Notes: generated by a model not told the origin, from the sequence alone. A DNA stretch of 64,000 nucleotides from Frondihabitans australicus (GCF_003634555.1 NZ_RBKS01000001.1:3472001-3536000), one strand, 5' to 3'. Positions 44,141 through 52,944 are shown, counted from the stretch's first letter. Translations and numbers: made by a program.

Positions 44141-44488
44141 TCAGTGCGCCACGCGGCGGTGCGGGTGCGTGTCGGCCACGGCGGGCGGGAGGGGGGTCGT
44201 GAGGCGGGAGCGGCGGTCGGCGCGATCGGCGAGGGCGGCGTCCCGCGCATCCTGCCGATCGAAGACGACCTGGGCGAGGGCCGCGATCGCGACGATCACC
44301 CCGGCGATGAGCAGGGCGACGCCCACGAGGAGCAGCCCCGCGACGGTGAAGTCGAGCTGCCGCCCGGTGAGGCCCGAGCTGCCGATCGCTCCGTCGGCGA
44401 CGAGGTGCTCGTAGCTCCTGACGGTGAGCACGGCTCCGCCCGCCGCGCACACGGCGGCGATGCTGGCGCTGATGATCCCTCGGCTCAT
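44141..44488 (-). CDS. Hypothetical two-helix membrane protein
   Basis: 115 residues with two membrane helices (about 5-25 and 46-74) and a polar Arg/His-rich cytosolic tail. ATG 44488 has a GGGAGCGG site. No family recognised. Probably independent of its neighbours. Confidence 0.65.
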   Translation of the reverse strand: MSRGIISASIAAVCAAGGAVLTVRSYEHLVADGAIGSSGLTGRQLDFTVAGLLLVGVALLIAGVIVAIAALAQVVFDRQDARDAALADRADRRSRLTTPLPPAVADTHPHRRVAH

Positions 44489-44590
44489 GTGCCGCTCCCT
44501 CGCGACGGTCGATCGCGTGGTGAGGCGATCTCGTGCCGTGAATCTAGCCCGTTGCGCCCTCGGAGGGAACCCCCCGAGCCCTGTCGGCGC

Positions 44591-45940
44591 CTACTGCCGC
44601 GCGAGCGACTCCTCGGTCTGGAGCCGCGCGGCCGCGGCCTCCTCGCGCTGGACCAGGATCGCCTCCGTCGCGGGCATCCCGTCGCCGTCGTGCCGCACGC
44701 GGAAGCTGAGCCCGTGGCCCACGTTGTGCCGCACGCGCAGGTGCTGGCTGCGCACCAGCCAGGTGAGGGCGACTCCCGCGGCCACGAAGCCGGCGGCAGC
44801 GCCGACCCCGATGGCCTCGCGGGGCCCGAACGTGTTCGCCACCCAGCCCACGATCGGAGCGCCGATCGGCGTGCCGCCGGTGAAGATCGCCATGTAGAGG
44901 GCCATGACCCGGCCGCGCATCTCGGGCGCTGCGCCGAGCTGCACGGTGCCGTTGGCCGTCGTCATGAGCGTGATCGACGAGAGGCCCACGGTGACGAGCA
45001 CCGCCGCGAAGCTCCAGTACGTCGGCATGAGGGCCGCGACCGTGCAGGTGACGCCGAACGAGATCGACGCCATCACGAGGATCCGCATGCGCGGCCTCTC
45101 GCGCCGAGCCGAGAGCAGGGCGCCGGTGAGCGAGCCGACGGCCACGGCGCTGGTCAGCAGGCCGAAGCCGTCCGACCCGACGTGGAACGCCCCCGTCGCC
45201 ATGGTCGAGGTGAAGATCGGGAAGTTCATGCCGAACGTGCCGATGATGAAGATCATGATGAAGACCACGATGAGGTCGGGACGACTGCGGACGTAGCCGA
45301 ACCCCTCGCGGATCTGGCCCTTGGCCCGGACGACGCGCGGCTTGAACTCGAGCTCGCAGACCCGGATGAACCTCAGCGACGCCAGGACCGCCAGGAACGA
45401 CGCGGCGTTGATGAGGAAGACGGGCCCCGTGCCCACGGCCGCGATCAGCACGCCGGCGACGGCCGGGCCGATGAGCCGGGCGCCGTTGAACGACGCCGAG
45501 TTGAGCGAGACGGCGTTCGTTAGCTTCTTCGGCGGCACGAGCTCCGAGACGAAGCTCTGGCGGATGGGAGCGTCGACCGCCTGGACGATGCCCATGACGA
45601 GAGCGAACGCCCACACCATCCACAGCTGGACGACGTCGGTCACCACGAGCAGGCCCAGTGCGAGGCCGAGGGCGCCCATCGACGCCTGGGTGACCATGAG
45701 CATCCTGCGCCGGTCGTAGCGCTCTGCGATGAGACCGGTGATGGGGATCATCAGGATCGGGGGCAGGAACTGCAGCGCCATCGTCACGCCGAGCGCCGTG
45801 GCGTTGTGGTTCGTCAGGTGCGTCAGCACGAGCCAGTCCTGGGCGGTCGCCTGCATCCACGTGCCCGTGTTCGACACCAGGGCGCCGCCGAACCACAGGC
45901 GGTAGTTGAAGACCCTGAGGCTCGAGAACATGGCGCTCAC
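44591..45940 (-). CDS. MFS exporter (EntS/MFS_3-like)
   Basis: 449 residues with 12 membrane helices: FNYRLWFGGALVSNTGTWMQ at the start, ERYDRRRMLM in the loop between TM2 and TM3, QSFVSELVPPKKLTNAVSLN and LGAAPEMRGRVMALYMAIF. That is the pattern of EntS-type exporters of siderophores and drugs. GTG 45940 overlaps the upstream MarR stop (GTGA), so the two are one operon and MarR likely represses it. The C-terminal 60 residues are a charged cytosolic helix. Confidence 0.88.
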   Translation of the reverse strand: MSAMFSSLRVFNYRLWFGGALVSNTGTWMQATAQDWLVLTHLTNHNATALGVTMALQFLPPILMIPITGLIAERYDRRRMLMVTQASMGALGLALGLLVVTDVVQLWMVWAFALVMGIVQAVDAPIRQSFVSELVPPKKLTNAVSLNSASFNGARLIGPAVAGVLIAAVGTGPVFLINAASFLAVLASLRFIRVCELEFKPRVVRAKGQIREGFGYVRSRPDLIVVFIMIFIIGTFGMNFPIFTSTMATGAFHVGSDGFGLLTSAVAVGSLTGALLSARRERPRMRILVMASISFGVTCTVAALMPTYWSFAAVLVTVGLSSITLMTTANGTVQLGAAPEMRGRVMALYMAIFTGGTPIGAPIVGWVANTFGPREAIGVGAAAGFVAAGVALTWLVRSQHLRVRHNVGHGLSFRVRHDGDGMPATEAILVQREEAAAARLQTEESLARQ

Positions 45941-46404
45941 GAGCGGGCCAGCTCTCGCAGGATGCGCGTGGCGTCGGCGAGCGTCTTCCGCTCGTCGGGC
46001 GTGAGCTTCGCCAATCGCGGCACCAGCCACTCATCGCGCCGACGGCGGGTCTCGAGGATGAACGAGGCGCCCGCCTGCGTGGCGCGGAGGACGACCTTTC
46101 GCCTGTCGGCGTCGTCGGTGCCGCGCTCGACGAGGCCGAGCTCGACGAGCGCGTTGACCGTGCGGTTCATCGAGGGAGGAGTCACGCCCTCGTGCTCGCT
46201 CAGCTCGCCGATGCTCAGGGGCTCGTTGGCGACGATGTAGCCGAGGGCCGCGCCCTGGGCGTCGCTGACGTGCGTGTCGGCCTTCTGCTGCCGGAGTCGG
46301 CGCGAGAGGCGCAGCACCCCCTGTCGCACGTCGGTGGCGAGCTGCGCGTGCGGAACGGTGCGGATGGCACCGGTGGTCGTGGGCAGGGGAGTGAGGTCTG
46401 ACAT
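45937..46404 (-). CDS. MarR-family regulator of the adjacent MFS exporter
   Basis: 155 residues, with helix-turn-helix SIGELSEHEGVTPPSMNRTV (about 64-83) and a wing DADRRKVVLRATQAG. ATG 46404 lies 8 bases after TAGACT (46413-46418), so it is leaderless or nearly so. A dyad (46412-46439) covers the promoter. It is coupled to the MFS gene and is divergent from an SDR gene that it may also control. Confidence 0.9.
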   Translation of the reverse strand: MSDLTPLPTTTGAIRTVPHAQLATDVRQGVLRLSRRLRQQKADTHVSDAQGAALGYIVANEPLSIGELSEHEGVTPPSMNRTVNALVELGLVERGTDDADRRKVVLRATQAGASFILETRRRRDEWLVPRLAKLTPDERKTLADATRILRELARS

Positions 46405-46411
46405 CGGTGCT

Positions 46412-46439
46412 TAGTCTAACAAATTAGTTTGGCTAACTA
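46412..46439. promoter_or_regulatory. MarR operator between the marR-MFS operon and the divergent SDR gene
   Basis: TAGT-4 bases-CAAA-TTAG-TTTG-4 bases-ACTA, a broken 28-base dyad in an A/T-rich stretch that includes the marR -10 (TAGACT on the minus strand, 46413-46418). The outer TAGT/ACTA and inner CAAA/TTTG arms are symmetric. It probably mediates autorepression. Confidence 0.55.
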
Positions 46440-46531
46440 CATAGCGATCCCGAAAGGCGTACGATAAACGACGGTTGTCGTCAAACGTGACGGCACGCGC
46501 GGATTTCACCAGCACCAGAACGAAGGAAGAC

Positions 46532-47284
46532 ATGAGCAGGTTCGAAGGCAAGGTCGCGATCGTCACCGGTGGCGGCTCCGGCATCGGCGAGGGCATCTCG
46601 AAGGCCCTGGCCGAGGAGGGCGCCTCGGTCGTCGTCGCCGACCTCAAGCTCGAGGCGGCGCAGCGCGTCGTCGACGAGATCACCGCCGCCGGCGGCACGG
46701 CCACCGCGTTCTCGGCCAACACCGCCAAGCCCGAGGACAACGAGGCGACCGTGAAGTTCGCCCAGGAGACCTACGGCGCTCTGCACCTCGCCGTCAACAA
46801 CGCCGGCATCGGCGCCCCGGCCCACAACATCGGCGACTACGACATCGCCGCCTGGGATCGCGTCGTCGGCGTCGACCTGAGCGGCGTCTTCTACGGCCTG
46901 AAGTACGAGCTGCCCGCGATCGTCGCGGCCGGCGGCGGCGCGATCGTCAACATGGCGTCGGTGCTCGGCTCGGTCGGCATCGCGCAGAACGCCGCCTACG
47001 TCGCGTCGAAGCACGCGCTCATCGGCCTGACGAAGGTCGCGGCCCTCGAGTACACGGCCCAGGGCGTCCGCACGAACGCGGTCGGTCCCGGCTTCATCGA
47101 CACTCCGGCCGTGCGCGCCGCCCTGTCGCCCGAGCAGCTCGCCGGGCTCGAGGCCGAGCACGCCTCGAAGCGCCTCGGCACCGACAGGGAGGTCGCGGCT
47201 CTCACGCTCTTCCTCCTCAGCGACGACGCCTCGTTCATCACGGGGTCGTACCACCTCGTCGACGGGGGCTACTCGGCTCACTGA
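46532..47284 (+). CDS. Short-chain dehydrogenase/reductase (classical SDR)
   Basis: 250 residues, the classical SDR length: VTGGGSGIGEG (about 10-20), NNAGIGAPA (about 88), catalytic Ser in NMASVLGS and YVASKHALIGLTK (about 156-168), PGFIDTP and SYHLVDGGYS at the end. ATG 46532 has GAAGGAAGA. Divergent from a MarR gene whose operator lies 93 bases upstream. Substrate unknown. Confidence 0.92.
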   Translation: MSRFEGKVAIVTGGGSGIGEGISKALAEEGASVVVADLKLEAAQRVVDEITAAGGTATAFSANTAKPEDNEATVKFAQETYGALHLAVNNAGIGAPAHNIGDYDIAAWDRVVGVDLSGVFYGLKYELPAIVAAGGGAIVNMASVLGSVGIAQNAAYVASKHALIGLTKVAALEYTAQGVRTNAVGPGFIDTPAVRAALSPEQLAGLEAEHASKRLGTDREVAALTLFLLSDDASFITGSYHLVDGGYSAH

Positions 47285-47330
47285 GCCACCGGCTCCTGCG
47301 CCCTGCGGGGTCGTGGTGCAGACTCGCACC

Positions 47331-48266
47331 ATGGCCCTCGCAGACGTCGCCCGCACCGACCGCACCTACGTCGACGCGTTCGGCGTCGAGATCACGTACT
47401 ACGTCTGGGCTGCGCCGTCGCCCCGCGGCGTGGTGCAGCTGGCCCACGGCGTCGGCGAGTACGCGCTGCGCTACACCGAGCTCGCCGAGAACCTCGTGCG
47501 CGCCGGCTACACGGTCTACGCCGACGATCACCGCGGCCACGGGGCGACGGGCATCGCCCAGTGGGGTGAGGGCTCCGGCCGGCTCGGCCACCTCGGCCCG
47601 GGCGGGCTGAGGGCGACGCAGGATGCACTGCGCCAGCTGACCGGGATCATCCGCTCCGAGCACGACGAGACGCCCGTCGTCCTGCTCGGCCACTCGTGGG
47701 GGTCGCTCATGGCCCAGAACATCGCCAACGAGCACGCGTCGTCGTACGACGGGCTCGTCCTTACCGGGACCGCCTACCGGACGCCCGGCTCGATGAACGG
47801 CGGCGACCTCAACAAGCGCCACGCGCACCTGGGCACGACCGGGTTCGAGTGGCTCAGCCGCGACCCCGCCGTCGCGCAGGCGATGTCGGTCGACCCGCTG
47901 GCCGTCGAGGCGAGTGTGCTGAAGCTCTTCGGGCTCCGCGACTCGCTGCGGTTGTACGGCCGCCCCGGTCGAGATCTCGCCCGCGACCTGCCCGTGCTGA
48001 TCATGGTCGGCGACGACGATCCGCTCGGCGGGGCCAAGAGCGCCGAGAGGCTCGCCCACGCCTACCTGAACCGGAGCCACCTGACCGACGTCGAGCTGAT
48101 CGTCTACGACGGCGCGCGCCACGAGGTGTTCAACGAGACGAACCGGGCGGAGGTGACGCAGGATCTGATCGCCTGGCTGGACGACCGCTTCGCCGTCGGC
48201 ACAGACCCTGCGGCCGACCCCGCCGCCGGCCCCGCCGCCGAAGACCCGTCCGCGCCCGCGGAATAG
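47331..48266 (+). CDS. Alpha/beta hydrolase (monoacylglycerol-lipase-like)
   Basis: 311-residue serine hydrolase of the Hydrolase_4 group: oxyanion AHGVGEYALRY (about 38), DDHRGHGATG (about 65), nucleophile elbow LLGHSWGSLMA (about 118-128), acid in VGDDDPLGG (about 228) and His in YDGARHEVFNE (about 258). It has an Asp/Ala/Pro-rich C-terminal tail. ATG 47331 is 6 bases after CAGACT (47319-47324). Likely acts on monoacylglycerols or lysophospholipids. Confidence 0.88.
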   Translation: MALADVARTDRTYVDAFGVEITYYVWAAPSPRGVVQLAHGVGEYALRYTELAENLVRAGYTVYADDHRGHGATGIAQWGEGSGRLGHLGPGGLRATQDALRQLTGIIRSEHDETPVVLLGHSWGSLMAQNIANEHASSYDGLVLTGTAYRTPGSMNGGDLNKRHAHLGTTGFEWLSRDPAVAQAMSVDPLAVEASVLKLFGLRDSLRLYGRPGRDLARDLPVLIMVGDDDPLGGAKSAERLAHAYLNRSHLTDVELIVYDGARHEVFNETNRAEVTQDLIAWLDDRFAVGTDPAADPAAGPAAEDPSAPAE

Positions 48267-48275
48267 GCTGGCGTC

Positions 48276-49325
48276 ATGCACGGTGAGTACAAGGTCCCCG
48301 GGGGAAAGCTGGTCGTCGTCGACCTCGACGTCGAGGACGGCCGGATCGCCTCGTTCCATCTCGCGGGCGACTTCTTCCTCGAGCCGGACGACGCGCTGGA
48401 GGCGATCGACCGGGCCGTCAACGGACTCGACGCCGCGGCGGACTCGACCGATCTGGCGGCCGCGATCCGCTCGGGTCTGCCCGAGGGCACGCAGATGCTC
48501 GGCGTCACGCCGGAGGCGATCGCCGTGGCGATCCGGCGCTCGCTCAGCCGTGCCACCGACTGGCGCGACTACGACTGGCAGATCGTGCACGACGGCCCGG
48601 TCTCGCCCAACATGCACCTCGCCCTCGACCAGGTGCTCACGGAGGAGGTCGGGGCGGGACGCCGCGGGCCCACCCTGCGTTTCTGGGAGTGGGACCAGCC
48701 GGCCGTCGTCATCGGCAGCTTCCAGAGCCTCAAGAACGAGGTCGACCCCGAGAACGCCGAGAAGTACGGCTTCGAGGTCGTCCGCCGCATCTCCGGCGGC
48801 GGCGCGATGTTCATGGACGCCGGCAGCGTCGTCACCTACTCGCTCTACGCGCCGGGCGACCTCGTGCAGGGCATGAGCTTCGCCGACAGCTACGCCTACC
48901 TCGACGAGTGGGTGATCACCGGCCTGAAGTCGATGGGCATCGACGCGTTCTACCAGCCGCTCAACGACATCACGAGCGCCAAGGGCAAGATCGGCGGGGC
49001 CGCGCAGAAGCGGCTCGGCAACGGCGCGCTCCTCCATCACGCGACCATGAGCTACGACATGGACGGCGACAGGATGGTCCAGGTGCTCAGGATCGGGCGC
49101 GAGAAGATGAGCGACAAGGGCACCACCTCGGCGGCGAAGCGCGTCGATCCGCTCCGCTCGCAGACGGGCCTTCCGCGCGCCGAGATCATCGAGCGCCTCA
49201 AGCAGACGTTCACCGGCCTGTACGGCGCGAGTACCGGTCACGTCACCGAGTCCGAGCTCGCCGCCGCCTCCGCCCTCGTCGAGTCGAAGTTCGCCACGCC
49301 CGCCTGGCTGGCGCGCGTCCCCTAG
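48276..49325 (+). CDS. lplA: Lipoate-protein ligase, accessory domain first
   Basis: Attaches lipoate to E2 and GcvH proteins using ATP. 349 residues. The first ~85 (KVPGGKLVVVDLDVEDGRIA, HLAGDFFLEPDDALEAID) match the small accessory domain that is C-terminal in E. coli LplA. The catalytic domain follows with FWEWDQPAVVIGSFQ, VVRRISGGGAMFMD (the RRxxGGGxVxHD motif) and AKGKIGGAAQKRLGNGALLHH (lipoate/AMP-binding Lys). So domain order is permuted, like the separate LplB-LplA of archaea. ATG 48276 is 6 bases after TAGGCT (48264-48269). Confidence 0.87.
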   Translation: MHGEYKVPGGKLVVVDLDVEDGRIASFHLAGDFFLEPDDALEAIDRAVNGLDAAADSTDLAAAIRSGLPEGTQMLGVTPEAIAVAIRRSLSRATDWRDYDWQIVHDGPVSPNMHLALDQVLTEEVGAGRRGPTLRFWEWDQPAVVIGSFQSLKNEVDPENAEKYGFEVVRRISGGGAMFMDAGSVVTYSLYAPGDLVQGMSFADSYAYLDEWVITGLKSMGIDAFYQPLNDITSAKGKIGGAAQKRLGNGALLHHATMSYDMDGDRMVQVLRIGREKMSDKGTTSAAKRVDPLRSQTGLPRAEIIERLKQTFTGLYGASTGHVTESELAAASALVESKFATPAWLARVP

Positions 49326-49370
49326 CCCGTCGCCCGAGGACTAGGGCAGACGTTCCGCGATCCTGAGCCC

Positions 49371-50272
49371 TCATCGCCAGGGGGCACCGGCCAATGCTCC
49401 GGCTACGCGCCGGACGAGAAGATCGGCATGGTCGTGCAGATCGGACTTCGTGACCCGGATGACACGCCAGCCTGCTTCGGCGTAATCCTCGCGACGGCGG
49501 ATGTCTTTCGCGAACTGCGCAGGATCGGTGCGGTGCTGGTCGCCCTCGTACTCGACGACCACTCGAACAGCACGCCAGATCAGATCGGACTCGCCCAACC
49601 TTCGCCCTCGATCGTCGCGGACGATGCCGTTCACCTCGGGCTCGGGAAGCCCCCTCCTGAGCAGGAGGAGCCTCAGTGCGGTCTCCTGGGGTGAGCGGAC
49701 CCCGGGCCGGGCGAGGCCCAGGGCTTGCCTCAGTGCTGTGATGCCGCGTCTGCCGCCCTGCTCGCGAGCGCGTCGACGAGCGCGGACTCGGGCAGCAGCC
49801 TTGCCTGAGCCAGCTTCGACCACCGTCCCATGAGTGCGTCGGCCAGGGCGACCAGAGCATCGAGTGACAAGGTCTCACCGCACTGGCACCAGGCCTCGAT
49901 CGGTGACACGACGGGCAGGCCTTGCACCGTGAAGATGGTCGCCTGTACCAGCCGGTGACCTACTATTCCGGGACGCCGCGGCTCTCGGCCGTCCACGGCA
50001 GAGACATGCAGTGGCGTCTCGGGATGCCCCGGTGGCAGAGGCAGTCCCCACAATCGTGCGGCCGTGGCGTGGCTGAAGGCCTGACCCGGCAGCAGCGCCG
50101 GCGCATAGTCGAGGCAGAGGTCGGCGTGGGTCTTCGGTGGCTCGCGCGAGCGCATGCCGTGGTGCGGCGCCTGGAGGTCCTGCGAGCGGAGTCGCCACTG
50201 CGTGGCTCCCGCGAGGCGGGCGTGTGCGACTCGGAAGGCGGGCGCGGAGACGGGCAACGGCTGGCTTCTCAT
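49371..50272 (-). pseudogene. AbiEi-like / DUF559 endonuclease-domain gene, broken by a frameshift
   Basis: Two overlapping frames together make one normal protein of about 300 residues. The 5' part (50272 to about 49760) encodes an AbiEi-type antitoxin-like region: HATAARLWGLPLPPGH, HVSAVDGREPRRPGIVGHR and LSLDALVALADALMGR. It runs into a stop at 49730. The 3' part (frame of 49823-49371) continues with RGITALRQALGLARPGVRSP and a DUF559 (Vsr-like) nuclease domain ending EYEGDQHRTDPAQF and WRVIRVTKSDL. The join lies near 49750-49780, where one base is missing or extra. Either a real pseudogene or a sequencing error. Confidence 0.7.
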
Positions 50273-50353
50273 GCGTCGAGCCTGGCCGAACGAGGCCTGG
50301 TCGATGGCCCCTCCGCCCAATCTGTGGACAGCTCCCGCTCCCAACCCGACGAG

Positions 50354-50401
50354 CGTCCACAGATGGCGGAAAATGGTCGAGATTTCCGCCGTTTGTGGAC
50401 G
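50354..50401 (-). terminator. Long stem-loop with DnaA-box-like arms
   Basis: 19-base arms (50354-50372 and 50383-50401) with two G-T wobbles and a 10-base loop. The arm reads CGTCCACAGATGGCGGAAA. It lies just downstream (minus strand) of the gene ending at 50442 and may terminate it. The arms and a nearby CTGTGGACA (about 50321) resemble DnaA boxes. Confidence 0.5.
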
Positions 50402-50441
50402 GTCAGCGGACGGGGGCGGGGGGAGGGGCAGAGCGCGCAGG

Positions 50442-50984
50442 CTAGAGGGGACGGAAGCCGATCACCTGGGCGGCGACGGCGCCGAGCACGCTCGGCTTGG
50501 CGGGGTCGATGGGCTCGGTGATGGCGCTGGCGCCCCGGGGAAGCTTGACGGTCGCGATGATCCGCTGGCCCTGCGGCGTCTCGCCGGGCGCACGACCGTG
50601 CACGCCGATCACGAGAGTCGCCTCGCCGTCGCTGACGCGGTACTCGGTGTATCCGCGGGTGCGCCAGGTGTTCGTGATGACGCCCTCGACCGCGCCGACG
50701 ATCGCGTGGCGCTCGCTGGCGTCGATGAGCTCGGCGATGGTGTGCGTGGCCGCCTCCGGAGTGGTCGCCCGGAACGGCGCGCGGCTGAGGGCACGCAGGC
50801 GCTCGAACGGGTCGGCCCCCGCGGCCTCGGCCGCCTCCACGATCTCAGCGAGCAGGAGCTCCGCCTCCGCCGACGGAAGCGCGTTCAGGCGCTGGCGGAA
50901 CACCGGCGACACGAACGCCCGGGCGTCCGGGTCGAACGAGTCGAGGAGCGCATCGAAGCGCGCGAGGAGGTCGGCGAAGGTCAC
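50442..50984 (-). CDS. Hypothetical soluble protein
   Basis: 180 residues, no family recognised. An acidic helical N-terminal half (MTFADLLARFDALLDSFDPD) is followed by a beta-rich C-terminal half (EYRVSDGEATLVIGVHGRAP, QRIIATVKLPRG). No membrane or signal segment. GTG 50984 lies 6 bases after GACGAT (50991-50996), consistent with the leaderless starts around it. Confidence 0.65.
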   Translation of the reverse strand: MTFADLLARFDALLDSFDPDARAFVSPVFRQRLNALPSAEAELLLAEIVEAAEAAGADPFERLRALSRAPFRATTPEAATHTIAELIDASERHAIVGAVEGVITNTWRTRGYTEYRVSDGEATLVIGVHGRAPGETPQGQRIIATVKLPRGASAITEPIDPAKPSVLGAVAAQVIGFRPL

Positions 50985-51099
50985 TCAACAATCGTCCAGG
51001 AAGCGCCAAGTCGCCGTAAGTCCACGTTGGGGGGCTCCACGATCGGGGGGCACGCCGTTCCCCGGGTCCTGCGCCCGGATCGGCTACAAGCCGGCGCCG

Positions 51100-51384
51100 T
51101 CAGCGACGCGTGAGCTCTTGGTACTCGGGGTGGTTCTGCACCCAGGTGGCGACGTACGAGCACGCCGGCACCACGCGGAGGGTCCCGGACGCCTTGACGT
51201 CGTCGAGGGCGTAGCGCACGAGCTGCGAGGCGTAGCCCTTGCCCTGCTCTTTCGGATTCACCTCGGTGTGGGTGAAGGCGATCTCGCCGCCCGAGACCTG
51301 GTAGACGGCGAAGCCGACGGGCTCGCCGTCGGCCGTGATCGTGTACTGGTTCTGGGCTTCGTCATTGTGCACTTCGACGGACAT
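51100..51384 (-). CDS. Small GNAT (NAT-type) acetyltransferase
   Basis: 94-residue protein of the compact YjdJ/Gtn-type N-acetyltransferases (COG2388): DGEPVGFAVYQVSGGEIAFT, HTEVNPKEQGKGYASQLVRY (acetyl-CoA loop) and LRVVPACSYVATWVQNHPEY with the conserved Cys. ATG 51384 is 7 bases after TAGCCT (51392-51397): leaderless. Divergent from the DNA methyltransferase gene. Confidence 0.87.
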   Translation of the reverse strand: MSVEVHNDEAQNQYTITADGEPVGFAVYQVSGGEIAFTHTEVNPKEQGKGYASQLVRYALDDVKASGTLRVVPACSYVATWVQNHPEYQELTRR

Positions 51385-51485
51385 GTCAGGCAGGCTACCC
51401 CGCGCCGGGTCGGAGGACGCCGGGAGCGACGTCACGACGGGCGCGGGACGCCGGGAGGCCCGCCGGAACCCGGCAGAATAGGAGG

Positions 51486-52340
51486 ATGCCCGTCTCCTGG
51501 ACTCCTGCGTCAGCCGACACGGTGGTCCACGGCGACAACCTCGACGTGCTGCAGACGCTGCCCGACGAGGCGTTCACGGTCATCTACCTCGACCCGCCGT
51601 TCAATACCGGCCGCAGCCAGACGCGTCACGAGACGCACTCGGTGCGGGGCACGCGGGCCGGCGCCGTCGCCGGCTTCAAGGGCGTGCAGTACGAGCGGAT
51701 CCGCGGCGACCTCATGAAGTACGACGACCGGTTCGACGACTACTGGTCGTTCCTCGAGCCTCGTCTCGCCGAGGCCTGGCGGCTGCTCGCCGACGACGGC
51801 ACGCTCTACCTGCACCTCGACTACCGCGAGGCGCACTACGCGAAGGTGCTGCTCGACGCGCTCTTCGGCCGCGCGAGCTTCCTCAACGAGATCATCTGGG
51901 CGTACGACTACGGCGCGAAGAGCCAGCGGCACTGGCCGACGAAGCACGACACGATCCTGGTGTACGTGAAGAACGCCGCGTCGTATCACTTCGACTCGTC
52001 GGCGGTCGACCGCGAGCCCTACATGGCGCCGGGCCTCGTCACCCCCGAGAAGGCCGCGCGCGGCAAGCTGCCGACCGACGTCTGGTGGCACACCATCGTG
52101 TCGCCGACCGGTCGCGAGAAGACCGGCTACCCCACGCAGAAGCCCGAGGGCGTGCTGCGGCGCATCGTGCAGGCCTCGAGTCGCGAGGGCGACTGGGTGC
52201 TCGATTTCTTCGCAGGATCAGGCACCACCGGCGCCGTGGCGACCGCCCTCGGCCGGCGCTACCTCCTCGTCGACGAGAACCCCGAGGCGATCGCTGTCAT
52301 GCGGCAGCGTCTCCCCGGGGCGTCGTTCGAAAAGGCGTGA
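51486..52340 (+). CDS. Orphan DNA methyltransferase (N4-cytosine/N6-adenine type)
   Basis: 284 residues with motif IV (YLDPPFNTG, about 35-43) before motif I (DFFAGSGTTGAVA, about 244), which is the beta-class order. Also VVHGDNLDVLQTLP, EIIWAYDYGAKSQRHWPTKH, TDVWWHT and GYPTQKPEG. No restriction enzyme gene is next to it, so it is probably a solitary epigenetic methylase. ATG 51486 is preceded directly by AGGAGG and by CAGAAT (51474-51479). It ends one base before the convergent flavin reductase gene. Confidence 0.87.
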   Translation: MPVSWTPASADTVVHGDNLDVLQTLPDEAFTVIYLDPPFNTGRSQTRHETHSVRGTRAGAVAGFKGVQYERIRGDLMKYDDRFDDYWSFLEPRLAEAWRLLADDGTLYLHLDYREAHYAKVLLDALFGRASFLNEIIWAYDYGAKSQRHWPTKHDTILVYVKNAASYHFDSSAVDREPYMAPGLVTPEKAARGKLPTDVWWHTIVSPTGREKTGYPTQKPEGVLRRIVQASSREGDWVLDFFAGSGTTGAVATALGRRYLLVDENPEAIAVMRQRLPGASFEKA

Positions 52341-52341
52341 C

Positions 52342-52845
52342 CTAGGCCGACTTGAGCAGCTGCTTGAAAGCGCTTCCGTGGAAGACGAGGGGCTCGAGCG
52401 ACGCGTCGGTGTAGAGGCCGGTGACCTCGAGCAGGATCATCTGGTGGTCGCCCGCCGGGTACTCGGCGTACGCCTTCGTCTCGAGCCACACCGGCGACCC
52501 GTGCACGAACAGGGCGCCCGAGTCGCTGGTCTCGAGCTCGAGGTTCTCGAAGCGCGTCGACTTGTCCTTGGCCGCGATCTGGCGTGCCGTCTGGCCGTGG
52601 GTCTCACCGAGCACGGAGATGCCGATGCGGTCGGCCTTCTTCAGCGTGGGCCAGGTCGTGGACGTGTTCTGCACCGAGAAGGCGACGAGCGGCGGCTCCA
52701 TCGAGACGCCCACCGTGAACGACGACGCGACCATGCCCTCGCGCTCGCCGTCGACCTCGGCGGCCAGCGCGACGACGCCGGACGGGAAGTACGAGAAGGT
52801 CGTGCGGAGCAGCTGCGAGTCGGGGGAGTACGGGGTCAGAGCCAT
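52342..52845 (-). CDS. Flavin reductase-like FMN-binding protein
   Basis: 167 residues of the flavin-reductase (HpaC/ActVB) fold: LRTTFSYFPSGVVALAAE (about 13-30), GMVASSFTVGVSMEPPLVAF (about 38-57), LKKADRIGISVLG and AGDHQMILLEVTG. It reduces FMN/FAD with NAD(P)H for a monooxygenase, whose partner is not adjacent. ATG 52845 has an AGAGGAC site. An A/T-rich regulatory region with a dyad lies upstream (52929-52944). Confidence 0.88.
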   Translation of the reverse strand: MALTPYSPDSQLLRTTFSYFPSGVVALAAEVDGEREGMVASSFTVGVSMEPPLVAFSVQNTSTTWPTLKKADRIGISVLGETHGQTARQIAAKDKSTRFENLELETSDSGALFVHGSPVWLETKAYAEYPAGDHQMILLEVTGLYTDASLEPLVFHGSAFKQLLKSA

Positions 52846-52928
52846 GATCGAGTCCTCTTTCGGGGTGGTGCGTCCATGGTGGCACTCGATTGTTGAATTC
52901 AGATTACGCCGATGCAAAAAAGGTGTAT

Positions 52929-52944
52929 CGAATGGTTCAATTCG
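52929..52944. promoter_or_regulatory. Dyad in the A/T-rich region upstream of the flavin reductase gene
   Basis: CGAAT-GGTTCA-ATTCG in the A/T-rich patch 52886-52945, which also holds TTGCAT-17 bases-AACAAT as a possible minus-strand promoter. The remaining spacer up to 53080 shows no gene. Confidence 0.35.

Noticed and set aside
50321-50401. Possible replication origin (DnaA-box-like cluster)
   Set aside because: No dnaA, dnaN, gyrB or rpmH gene lies nearby, the boxes are imperfect, and the stretch is better explained as a stem-loop after a gene.
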